Below, piece after piece: positions 55,106 through 64,000 of a stretch of 64,000 bases of DNA. The DNA comes from Eustoma russellianum. Taxonomy: Eukaryota > Streptophyta > Magnoliopsida > Gentianales > Gentianaceae. Under the pieces are notes generated by a model, which was not told the DNA's origin, ran no database searches, and was given only the letters and a program-made list of their open reading frames with translations. Numbering within the stretch: the first letter of the stretch is position 1; the number at the start of each line of letters is the position of its first letter. The stretch lies in contig AP025066.1 of the NCBI GenBank assembly GCA_036186865.1, forward strand, positions 12,637,360-12,701,359, read 5' to 3'. A program made the translations under genes and the position numbers.

Positions 55106-56137
55106 ATGGGCAGGCCTCTGGAGGACCAGAACATCGTGCGAACCACGTTCCTGGAGTAACGGTGGAGGAGCGTGAGAAAACCATGAAATATGTGGCAGAA
55201 AATTTTGAAGTGTTTGAAGCCATTGTAGAGCGGCTTAAAGGTAAGCGTCCAGAGGTCGAGGATATGGAGGAAGATCCTCTTCCTCTTCATTCTAAGGAAA
55301 AGTTTCACCAGCAATCTTCCCAGCCCCCTCAAGTGTTCATGGCAGATGCCAGACGGGGCAGTTTCAAAGCCCTAACAGTAGAATCAGTTCCCCTGGCCAG
55401 ACAGCGTCTGGGTGTGAGGCCCCGGTCCTTCAAAATATCCCGCAAGAAGTTGAGGGTCATCGCATGCCAAAAAGCTACCATGAGGAGTCTTGGCAAGAAT
55501 ATGTGCGGGCGATCCGAAGAGTCCTTTCTCCTAGGACATTGCGAAGTACATAACACCGGATAATTTTAAGGTACCAAAGGTGGATACTTATGACGGGACA
55601 TCAGACCCGACCGATCATCTTTTCCAGTTTCAGACAACTATGAGTCTAAAGAATGTCCCGGACCCACTATGCTGCAAGACCTTCCCTATGTATTTGCGGG
55701 GGAAGGCTAGAAGATGGTTACAAGAGCTCCCGCCGCAGTCACTGGGATCTTTTAGGCAGTTGGCGCAGATGTTCAAATCCTATTTTGTTTCTAGTAAGCC
55801 ATTTGTTAAGAACTCTTCCCATTTAATGACCTTGAGGCAAGGTCGAGAAGAGTCAGTATTGAAGTATATACAGCGCTTTTCAGATAAACCACTGCAGGTC
55901 AGTGATAGAAATGGGGGCGTCAAGGCAGCAACCTTTATAAATGGACTCCGAGCTGAGCGTCTCTTCTCTCAACTAGCCGAGGAGGGGCCCACATCACTAA
56001 GGGAATGCCTAAAGAAAGCACATCAGTTTGCCCGTGGAGAGAAGGCAAACAGGTTAAGAAGAGATGCCGAGCATGGAACTCAGCAAGAAGGCCGGTCCAG
56101 TTCTTCGAAAGGAGATCGGCGTGAAGGAAAAGACCGT
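55106..56137 (+). pseudogene. Truncated gag, unit 3, ending on the LTR's own TGA
   Basis: A 1-bp loss just after the ATG position (55106) shifts the start. Another frame, 55162-55563, covers the N-terminal half. The core frame 55580-56140 (186 codons) has MDTYDGTSDPTDHLFQF, MYLRGKARRWLQELPPQ and ECLKKAHQFARGEKANRL. It remains open to the junction, and its stop codon is the TGA of LTR 4 (56138-56140). No zinc knuckle. Matrix/capsid-type protein only. Confidence 0.87.
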
Positions 56138-56951
56138 TGATAAGCCCAGAAACCAGCTACTAGATAAGACAAAAGCCTTGAGTGTTAGTCAACAAACAAT
56201 CAATGGCAAGACAGTCTAGCACCGCCTAACTCCTGCAGCTCGGCAGTCTACGCCTCTGCTCAGCAAGGCATTGGCTTACTAGGGTACTCACTTCTGGTCA
56301 GCCCCAGCAGGTGAATACCCAGCTATCCGAAAAGCAGCTCATAGCCTAAGGAATTAAGCCCTCCTCAGCCTCAGCCCCGAGCCCAGCCTCGGCCTCGGCC
56401 TCTTACGGGTTTACCCCTTAACCATTCGGCCAGGCCAGATAAGATTTTTACTGAGTTCCACTTGGACCCTACCAGGACACCTCAGAGAACTCCTTCAAGG
56501 TGTCAATCGTAGCTCAGTCCAACTAAGCACAGTGCCACATGGCAAACATGCAAAGTCAAGAGTCATCATTGCTGGCTCCCTACGTGTCACGAACTCTGCA
56601 CCCTGCACATGCATTGGTCTAATCAGACATATAAAAGCAATAAACAAAAGACAGAGAAGGACAAGCTGAATCCAAGTAACCTTTTCACTATCTTCTCCAC
56701 CGTAAAAGGAAAAAAGCACAGGTTTTACCATAATCTACAAGAACTCCTTCAAATACTTAAATACTACTCATAAATGGCCCAAACTGACTAGAGCGTCGGA
56801 GGGTACTACCTGGGGCAATAATCCATGGGACCTCTGACCTTGTTTCCTTCAAAAGTCGGCAAGTAGGACAGCAACAAGACAACTAACGGAAGGTTAACGG
56901 CGTATCTCTTCTGGATCATCCCTGATCCCTGGTGAAGATCCGACTTCATCA
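56138..56951 (+). repeat. Tat LTR, unit 4 (5' LTR of the copy that continues into pol)
   Basis: 814 bp, TGATAAGCCCAG to CTTCATCA, with TATA at 56630-56637 and primer site TTTGGCGGTAAAAGGAGGG next to it. Confidence 0.9.
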
Positions 56952-57114
56952 TTTGGCGGTAAAAGGAGGGTCTGAACCTCCGATCTGTTAAAGTTTTTGC
57001 GTTCTATTAGAACTTAAAAGCCAATACCTATCTCTCAGTATGGTGAGGGGTCCGCGTGAGGGGTTGGGGGAGTCCTCCAACCCTCGTCGTCACAGAGAAG
57101 CCCATTCTGGCCCG

Positions 57115-58460
57115 ATGGACAGGCCTCCAGAGGACCAGAACATCGTGCGAACCACGCTCCCGGAGTAACGGTGGAGGAGCGTGAGAAAGCCATGAAATAT
57201 GTGGCAGAAAATTTGGAAGTGTTTTAAGCCGTCGTAGAGCGGCTTAAAGGTAAGCGCCCAGAGGTCGAGGATATGGAAGAAGATCCTCTTCCTCTTCATT
57301 CTAAGGAAAAGTCTCACCAGCAATCTTCCCAGCCCCCTCAAGGGTTCATGGCAGATGCGAGACGGGGCAGTTTCAAAGCCCTAACAGTAGAATCGGTGCC
57401 CTTGGGCAGACAGCGTCTGGGTGTGAGGCCCCGATTCTTCAAAAGTATCCTGCGAGAAGTTGAGGGTCATCGCTGGACGAAAAGCTACCATGAGGAGCCT
57501 CGGCAAGAATATGTGCGGGCGATCCGAAGAGTCCTTTCTCCTAGGACATTGCGAAGTACATAACACCGGATAATTTTAAGGTACCAAAGGTGGATACTTA
57601 TGACGGGACATCAGACCCGACCGATCATCTTTTCCAGTTTCAGACAACTATGAGTCTAAAGAATGTCCCGGACCCACTACGCTGCAAGACCTTCCCTATG
57701 TATTTGCGGGGGAAGGCTAGAAGATGGTTCCAAGAGCTCCTGCCGCAATCAGTGGGATCTTTTAGGCAGTTGGCGCAGAAGTTCAAATCCCAATTTGTTT
57801 CTAGTACGCCATTTGCTAAGAACTCTTCCCATTTAATGACCTTGAGGCAGGGTCGAGAAGAGTCAGTATTGAAGTATATACAGTGCTTTTCAGATGAATC
57901 ACTGCAGGTTAGTGATGGAAATGAGGGTGTCAAGACAACATCCTTTATAATTGGACTCTGAGCTAGGCGTCTCTTCTCTCAACTAGCCGAGGAGGGGCAC
58001 ACATCACTAAGGGAATGCCTAGAGAAAGCACATCAGTTTGCATGTGGAGATGAGGCAAATAGATTAAAAAGAGAAGTCGAGCAGGGAACTCAGTGGAAGG
58101 CCGGTCCAGTTCTTCGAAAGGAGATTGGCGTGAAGGAAAAGATGGTGATCCAGCGTGTTCGATCGCATGGGAGGACGAGGAAAAGGTGGCAGAGAGGGTT
58201 TGCCTTTTTTGTCCTCTAAAGATAGAATTCTGTCTGTCATGGAGAAAGATGGCCTGAGGACTAACCCAAAACCCCTGGTTGGCCCAAGGGATAAAAGGGA
58301 TCCTAAGCTATATTGCCGGTATCATCGCGATATCGACCATGACACTGAAGATTGCATGCACTTAGTGCAGGCGATTCGGAAGCTGATATAGCAGGGTCAT
58401 TTGAAGCAATTTTATGATCCACGCTCACTATTGCATAATCTCTTAGATTTCCGCAAGAGC
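57115..58460 (+). pseudogene. gag of the continuing copy (unit 4), with zinc knuckle
   Basis: The start region is shifted, with a TAA after EVF near 57223. The core frame is 57590-57961, ending at a TGA in FIIGL. Unlike units 1-3 it passes the junction site (AAAAGATGGTGATCCAGCG) and continues with MFDRMGGRGKGG and the knuckle CRYHRDIDHDTEDC (58314-58355), a C-x2-H-x4-H-x4-C form typical of Tat gags, followed by HLVQAIRKLI. A stop lies after that. Confidence 0.86.
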
Positions 58461-58779
58461 CCCTAGAAGGACAAGCGCCGACCTGAGTCGCCACCTTAGC
58501 ACCCAAGATCAGATGATGATGAGGAACGAGGCAGACGTGGGGCTGCAAGGCAGACGTGGGTCTGCAAGTCAGCCCCAAGTCAATTCTGTTATTTACACAA
58601 TTGCTGGGGGACCACATCAGCTAATCTGAGGTGAGTCTGGCTCGGCAGGGACCTCATCTGGTCCACCAACCAAAAAAGCCAGGTTAGCCAAGGAACGAAC
58701 TTATGGGCCAGAAGACTCCATCCCGCTTGACTCTAACAATACAGGTCTGGTAATAGACATATGCATACACTTAGCTCCA

Positions 58780-59320
58780 GATAAAATAGTGGAGGTGCGA
58801 CGGGTGTATGTGGACACCAGGAGCACTGTAAATGTGATGTATTACAGCATATATCAACAGCTGGGTCTATCAGATTCTTTCATGAGGCAGCCACCACCTT
58901 ATTTTACGGTTTTACCAGTGCTGCGGTTCGGCCAGCAGGGCTGGTCACCCTCAGCGTCAGCTTCGGAAAACCCCCATCATACCATTGTTTATGGTTGGAT
59001 TTCGTGGTGATCAAGGAGAGGTCAGCATATAATATTCTGCTAGGGCGGCCAGCCTTAGTGGCCTTGGAGGTTGTTACATCACCATTACACGTTAGTATGA
59101 AGCTCCCCACCCCGGCCGGGGTGGTAACAATCCAGAGTGATGTACAGGTTGCACAAAGTTGTTACACCATTGTCACCCAAGGTAGTGATACAGTTCTACA
59201 GGTCATTTTTGATGACCTGATTCCCCCAGCAGAGGAGCGGTTACGATCGGATGACGCAGTTCGGGATTTCATCCTATATCCGCTTCGACCAGAAAATACC
59301 ATTAAGATTAAACCATAGAT
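58780..59320 (+). pseudogene. Tat pol: aspartic protease
   Basis: VYVDTRSTVNVMYYSIYQQL (58804-58863) aligns with the retropepsin loop. The catalytic triad D-T-G/S is D-T-R here, which should abolish activity. Downstream FVVIKERSAYNILLGRPAL (58998-59054) is the conserved C-terminal protease motif (NILLGRP). A frame change lies at about 58990. Confidence 0.83.
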
Positions 59321-60200
59321 GCCGACCGAGCTGTTAGCTCAGCTCCAAGCTCTGCTGAGGGAGCTTGCAATAATCTTTGCATGGACGGCCGAGGATTTGC
59401 CAGGAATTCCAAGGCACTTGGCAGAGCACAAGTTAAATTTGACCCTCACATGAGACCCATAAAAAAGAGTGAAGTTGAGGAATAAAGTGATTGCAGAAGA
59501 AGTCAGAAAACTTCTTACTGTAAAGTTCATCGTTGAGGTTTTATACCCGATCTGGTTGGCTAACCCAGTGGTGGTCCCCAAGTCAGACCAGACGTGGAGG
59601 ATGTGCATAGATTATACTGATCTCAACAAAGCATGTCCAAAAGACTGCTACCCACTGCCTAAGATTGATAGGTTAGTGGATTCAACTCTGGGTCATGAGA
59701 TCTTCGATTTCCTAGATGCCTTCAAAGGCTATCATCAAATTATCATGGCTAAGAAGATCAGGAAAAGAAGTCATTCATCACTGAGTCATGCACCTACTGT
59801 TATGTCGGTATGCCTTTCGGACTAAAAAAATGCTAGGCTACCTACCAGTGATTGGTCAATTCCTTGTCCAGCGAACAAATTGGCCGGATAATGGAGGTGT
59901 ATATAGATGATATGCTCATCAAGAGCAGGACTCTTGATCAGTATATCCAGAATTTGAGGGAAGTTTTTGTTATTTTGAGGGATTCACGTATGAGATTGAA
60001 TCCAAAAAAGTGTACCTTTGGGGTACACACAGGAAAGTTTTGGGGATATATGGTCTCCAAAGAAGGGTAGCTAATCCTGCTAAGATTGAGGCCTTACAAA
60101 CCATGAACCCACTTCGGAATATTAAAGAAGTTCAGAGGTTAACTGGCAGAATTGCAGCCTTCAGCAGATTTCTCTCCAAGTCTGCCGAAGGTTCACTTTC
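59321..60200 (+). pseudogene. Tat pol: reverse transcriptase
   Basis: LLRELAIIFAWTAEDLPGI leads into RT. WRMCIDYTDLNKACPKDCY and PLPKIDRLVDSTLGHE, then FDFLDAFKGYHQI (first catalytic Asp) are in frame. A shift follows at about 59755, and VYIDDMLIKS (about 59898-59927) carries the YIDD catalytic pair. KKCTFGV and LTGRIAAFSRFL mark the end of the RT. Stops at 59451-59453 and 59823-59825. Confidence 0.88.
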
Positions 60201-60720
60201 TTTCTTTCAAATTTTGAAAAAGAAGACTGCTTTTCAGTGGGACGATCAGTGTCAAAAGGCTTTCGATGATCTGAAGTCCCATCTGGCCGAGGTGCCAATG
60301 TTAACATCACCTCTACTGGGAGAAGTGCTATACGTGTACTTAGCAACACGCCATAAAGCGGTGAGCGCAGTTCTGCTCAGAGAGTAGGACAATGTGCAGA
60401 AGCCAATCTACTTCGCAAGCAAAATTCCACATGGGCCCGAGGTATGATATCCCAATGCTGAGAAGGTGGTCCTAGCCCTCATAGTGGCTGCAAGGAAGTT
60501 CAGACCATACCTCCAAGCTCATCCCATTATGGTGGTGACAGATCATCCTCTAAAACAAATTTTAACAAGGCCAGACACCTCTGGCCGAGCTGCCAAATGG
60601 GTCGTGGAGCTCGCTGAGTACGATATTCAGTATAAGTCCCAGACTTCAGTTAAGGCCCAGGCCTTGGCAGACTTTTTGGCTGAGGGAATATCTGTAGAGG
60701 AAGAGGTCCCTCGAACGGTT
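60200..60720 (+). pseudogene. Tat pol: first RNase H (gypsy type)
   Basis: FQWDDQCQKAFDDLKSHLAE, LYVYLATRHKAVSAVLLRE, PIYFASKIPHGPE, EKVVLALIVAARKFRPYLQ, VVTDHPLKQILTRPDTSGR and KWVVELAEYDIQYKSQTS form the standard RT-linked RNase H. Stops at 60385-60387 and near 60442. Confidence 0.87.
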
Positions 60721-61325
60721 GGACTCTGTATGTTTACGGGTCCTCTTCCAAAGATGGATGTGGGGTAGGACTCTTAATAATTAACCCTAAAAAGGAAGAA
60801 TTCGAATATGCCTTGCGTTTTGAATTTGAGTCAACCAACAATGAGGCTGAGCAGAGGCCCTGATAGCGGGGCTGGGCCTCGCCAGAAAGTTAGGGGCACA
60901 ACGAATCGTTTCCCGAAGTGACTCGCAGTTGATTGTTTCCCAAATCAACGGAGAGTATGAGGCCAAGGAAGAAAATATAAAATGATATTTGGCCAAAGTG
61001 CAGCAGCTCGGCAAAATGTTTGAATATTTTGGTATAGAGCATATCCCCAGGTTGACCAACAAACAGGCTGATGCTCTATCTTGGCTAGCCTCCTCTACTT
61101 CAGCTATCTTAGGGAAAAAGATAGTTGTGGAGCTGGTAAAGCATTATGCGTTTGATGCCAATGAAGTGCTGCAAGTTAGCTATCGTGGTACTTGGATGGA
61201 TGAAATAGTTAACTTCTTACAACATGGATCTCAGCCCGATGACAAACGCGTAGCTCGGCGTCTGCGTCTAAAGTCTACAAGGTATGCTCTCTTTAACGAC
61301 CACTTATATAAAAAGTCTTTTTCAT
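60721..61325 (+). pseudogene. Tat pol: second (archaeal-like) RNase H and linker
   Basis: A second RNase H fold follows: GVGLLIINPKKEEFEYALRF, FESTNNEAE (catalytic Glu block), SRSDSQLIVSQINGEYEAK (Asp block), and PRLTNKQADALSWLAS (NKQADALS motif). An extra RNase H is diagnostic of the Tat clade. The expected first Asp lies in a frame-shifted stretch (VYGSSSKDG type at about 60732), where it appears as Gly. A stop codon at 60982-60984 (AAATGA). Confidence 0.82.
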
Positions 61326-62419
61326 AGCCATGGTTACGATGTGTAACCGAAGAGGAGGAAGACTACATTCTCCGTGAGCTACACTTGGGAATATGTGGAA
61401 ACCATTCAGATGCCCGATCCTTGGCTCGAAAATTCTATCTGGACGGATACTATTGGCCCACTTTGCGTCATGATGCAGAAGAATTGGTCAGGAAGTGCCA
61501 GTCCTTCCAAGTGCATGCCCCTATTTCCCACTTGCCAAGTCAAGAGTTTTCCGCTATTGCTAGTCCCTGGCCCTTTGAACAATGGAGGAGTGACCTTGTG
61601 GGACCCTTACCCCGGGCTCCATGGTCAGTCAGGTTCCTGTTGGTGGCAATTGATTATTTCACCAAATGGGCAGAGGCCAAACCAATAGCCAATAACGGGA
61701 AGTCAAGTAAAGAAGTTCTTGTGGAAGAACATTATCTGCCGCTTTGGCATACCGCGGGTGCTCATCTCAAATAATGGGAGACAATTCACTGAAGACCCTG
61801 TTAAAAGTTGGTGTGATGAACTCTATATTGAGCAGCGCTTCACTTCAGTTGCATACCCACAAGCCAATGGGCAGGTTGAACTGGCAAACAGAATAATCAA
61901 AGACGGCCTGAGAAAACGTCTAGATAAAACTGGGGCAAGGTGAGTTGACAAACTTCCCAGTATTTTATGGGTGTGCCGCACCACTCCATCCAGCTCAACC
62001 AAGGAAATGCCTTTTTCCTTAGTTTATGGCACAGAAGCCGTCATTCCAGCCGAGATCGGCTCCACTTCTACTCGCATAGATCACTACTCAACCCGGACTA
62101 ATGATCAAGAGCTACGTTTAAATCTGGTGAACTCGAAGAAAGAAGAGACCAAGCATACATCCGAATTGCACAGTACAAGAACTTAATTGCTCAATACTAT
62201 AATTCCCGAGTACGCCCAAGGTCTTATCAGGTAGGAGATCTGGTAATGCGCAACAATGAATTAAGCATGCAATGTCTACAGGGACCTTTAACCCCAGGTG
62301 GGAAAGTCCTTACTGTATAGACGAGGTGCGGGCTGCAGGAGCATACAAGTTGCAGACTTTGGAAGGCAAGACTTTGCCACAAACTTGGCATTCTGCACAT
62401 TTGAAGCTTTTACACCAAT
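61326..62419 (+). pseudogene. Tat pol: integrase
   Basis: The HHCC region (ELHLGICGNHSDARSLARKF, then RKCQSFQ) lacks one Cys. The core has QWRSDLVGPLPRAPWSVRF (first catalytic Asp), VLISNNGRQFTEDPVK where the second catalytic Asp is Asn, and QANGQVELANRIIK with Glu. The C-terminus reads EMPFSLVYGTEAVIPAEIG and, in other frames, up to QTWHSAHLKLLHQ-stop at 62417-62419. There is no chromodomain. The D to N change and at least three shifts make it inactive. Confidence 0.88.
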
Positions 62420-63158
62420 GATGTACATATGTATACATGAACTGTATATATTAGACAATCTTCTTTAATTTGGCACAAGCAAATGCTCAGTTAAAGCTTA
62501 TATTTTCTCAGCATGACTGAAGAGGCCGAGCAGGTCTCGGTAACTCCTTGGGACAAGTATCCCTACAAGACCTCGGCAGGTCCGAGGCACATGCCCGTCT
62601 AGGGTAAAAACCTTGTGAACATGTTTCACAACCATCCCGATAAAGGGGTGCCGAGGTGAAACATGACAGTGTATATGAACCTCATTAAAACCTAGCAGGA
62701 CTGGAAAAAATTATGAAACCCTCAAAAGAGCTGAGGTCAAAGAGAAAAGATATTTCACTGGCAGCACCAGTGCAAAAGTTTGGCAAAATGTAAGCCTCCT
62801 CAACTTTTATATTAAAAGTTAACGTGATCCAACAAAGTAACAGGTTTACTTCACTTCAGAATTTGAGACGTGATTCTCATTCATTTCTTACAATTGAGAT
62901 AGTGAACATGTCAGCCTCAGACAAAGCCGAGGCTGAACACTAAGGATCAAAGAGCCCCAGCAAAGCTGAGGCCAAGTATAAGCGGTTAAAAAACCTTGAC
63001 AAAGACGAGGAATAACACTTGTGGTTTTAAACTCACCATTTATGCTATTATAAAGGGCATACAAAAATTCAGAAAACATCCAGAGGAACATAGGAATTAA
63101 GGAAATGAAACTCTCATAAAAAACATTTCAGTTCATACAAGAGGCTCTTCTGGCCAAT
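62420..63158 (+). other. Tat 3' non-coding region
   Basis: No coding potential on the plus strand. GCCGAGG/GCTGAGG words recur irregularly (about 62525-63010), including a short inverted pair CAGCCTC...GAGGCTG at about 62912-62936. It separates pol from the antisense ORF. Confidence 0.6.
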
Positions 63159-64000
63159 TTACAAGTTCCTAAGATCTGCCATACCCTTAAACAACTCTAG
63201 TTGAGTGTTAAACACTTGTTCAGCTTCGGGATTGTGGAGGTCGGCAATCTGAGGATGTTGTTTATCTAAGGCTGGATAGACCTCTGAGCAGGTGTCGATG
63301 GCATAGGTCTGACCAACCACCATTACGGAGCTTTGCAATTTTAGAAGATTGTCCACAAAATACTCAGACTGCCTAAACTCAACAACTGCCTTCGCCTTGA
63401 TACTTTCAGCTTGAACCTCAAATTGCTGAGTCAGTTCAGCCTTGCTCTTCTGCTCATCTTCTAAAGTTTTCTTGCAAGTGTCCAACTCCTGTTGGCAAGT
63501 GTCCAGCTCTCGCTGGAAAAATTCCAGCTCTGCTTGAGTCTTGTTGGACGTAAGCTCCATGTTAGCCACCACCTCCTGTAGCTCATCCACCTTTGAGTTT
63601 GCGGTGGCTAGCCGAGTGTCAGACTCTTCCTTCCCTTCTCGAAGACTAGAATTTTCAGAAGATAAGGTCGACACTTTAGACTTCAGCGCAGCATTCTCTG
63701 CCTCAAGCTCCTCCAGATTGGACTTCGCTAACTTTGCCTCTTCTACCAACTTCTCGTTGAACTTCTGAAGGCCAGTGTTTCTTTCACACACATTAACGAC
63801 AATCTTCTGCATCTCTTCAGTACGCCTAAAAAGATTGTACTTCTGAGCTCGGAACTGCAGCACTTAAATCACTCAGTCAAAGAAAAGGGCAAGAAACCAA
63901 CCTGAGAAAGTAGAGAAGCTTCAGAAACTTACCAGGGCCATGTTGCTCATGAACATGTTAAGTGCTACATCCCAGTCCATGCGGTCAAACAGATCCCAGT
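63159..64000 (-). CDS. Antisense coiled-coil ORF downstream of Tat pol, spliced, 5' end outside window
   Basis: The minus-strand frame 63854-63159 encodes about 232 residues. Roughly the first 150 are strongly coiled-coil (KLVEEAKLAKSNLEELEAEN, LREGKEESDTRLATANSKVD, QRELDTCQQELDTCKKTLED), followed by a globular end with QTYAIDTCSEVYPALDKQ. An upstream exon is inferred at 64000-63933 (WDLFDRMDWDVALNMF), joined by a 78-bp GTAAGT...CAG intron (63932-63855) in phase 0. The frame has no internal stop, unlike pol beside it. Antisense extra ORFs of unknown function are known 3' of pol in Tat elements (e.g. Grande, Retand types); membership in that group is inferred from position. The alternative is an independent host gene fragment. 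Confidence 0.72.

Larger units (their letters stand above)
50106..64000 (+). mobile_element. Tat-clade Ty3/gypsy retrotransposon with tandemly repeated LTR-leader-gag units
   Basis: The pattern is LTR-gag' x3 followed by LTR-gag-PR-RT-RH-aRH-IN. LTR starts at 50106, 52118, 54130 and 56138 give periods of 2012, 2012 and 2008 bp. Tat placement rests on a second RNase H after the first, a C-x2-H-x4-H-x4-C gag knuckle, integrase without chromodomain, and an antisense extra ORF 3' of pol. The 3' LTR is outside the window. GC content is visibly higher than in the copia/LINE region. Every unit has stops or shifts, so the copy is not autonomous. Confidence 0.88.

Overview
This is a window of plant nuclear DNA, most likely from a eudicot. 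It carries one spliced host gene and is otherwise almost entirely transposable elements, most of them nested inside one another. There are no prokaryotic features, rRNA genes, tRNA genes or CRISPR arrays. Plant origin is shown by a GT47 arabinosyltransferase-like gene with GT-AG introns and by plant-type retroelements: L1 LINEs with DUF4283/CCHC ORF1 and zf-RVT, Sirevirus-like copia elements, a Tat-clade gypsy element with two RNase H domains, a TRIM and a tRNA-derived SINE. The species cannot be named from this sequence.

Layout. 1-2932: the long AT-rich end of a probable Ty3/gypsy LTR with tandem subrepeats. 2933-3969: no gene seen. 3970-4234: a complete SINE with a 15-bp target duplication, about 155 bp upstream of the gene. 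4389-12781: the ARAD1-type exostosin-family gene, four exons and 476 codons. Its 4.3-kb first intron holds an RTE-type LINE fragment and a decayed L1 LINE, and its second intron a long (TTA)n microsatellite. 13051-13913: spacer.

13914-50039 is one L1 LINE ('LINE 3', minus strand) split by a stack of insertions. Copia C (14412-44403, ~180-bp LTRs) lies in the C-terminal end of LINE 3 ORF2. Copia B (15151-40504, Sirevirus-like, 2.8-kb LTRs) lies in the RT/RNase H region of copia C. Copia A (19412-28969, Sirevirus-like, 3.0-kb LTR) lies in the RT of copia B. A fourth element, LINE 2 (28970 to about 34405), sits beside copia A, and a deletion has fused it to the truncated copia A 5' LTR. A 389-bp TRIM (45443-45831) lies in the RT part of LINE 3. 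The reading frames of LINE 3, copia C and copia B can be followed across their insertion points, and most target duplications are still visible. LTR divergence by eye falls from the outer to the inner element, as nesting requires.

50106-64000 is GC-richer and belongs to a Tat-clade Ty3/gypsy element. Its 5' end is unusual: an ~814-bp LTR plus primer site, leader and the first ~1.0 kb of gag is repeated head to tail every 2008-2012 bp. There are three truncated units and then a fourth that continues through gag, protease, RT, RNase H, a second RNase H and integrase. All three truncated gags end at the same base against the next LTR, whose TGATGA start can serve as the stop codon. Downstream, on the opposite strand, is a coiled-coil ORF with a plausible 78-bp intron that runs off the window. 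It resembles the antisense extra ORFs described for Tat elements. All retroelement frames seen are damaged, so nothing here looks autonomously active.
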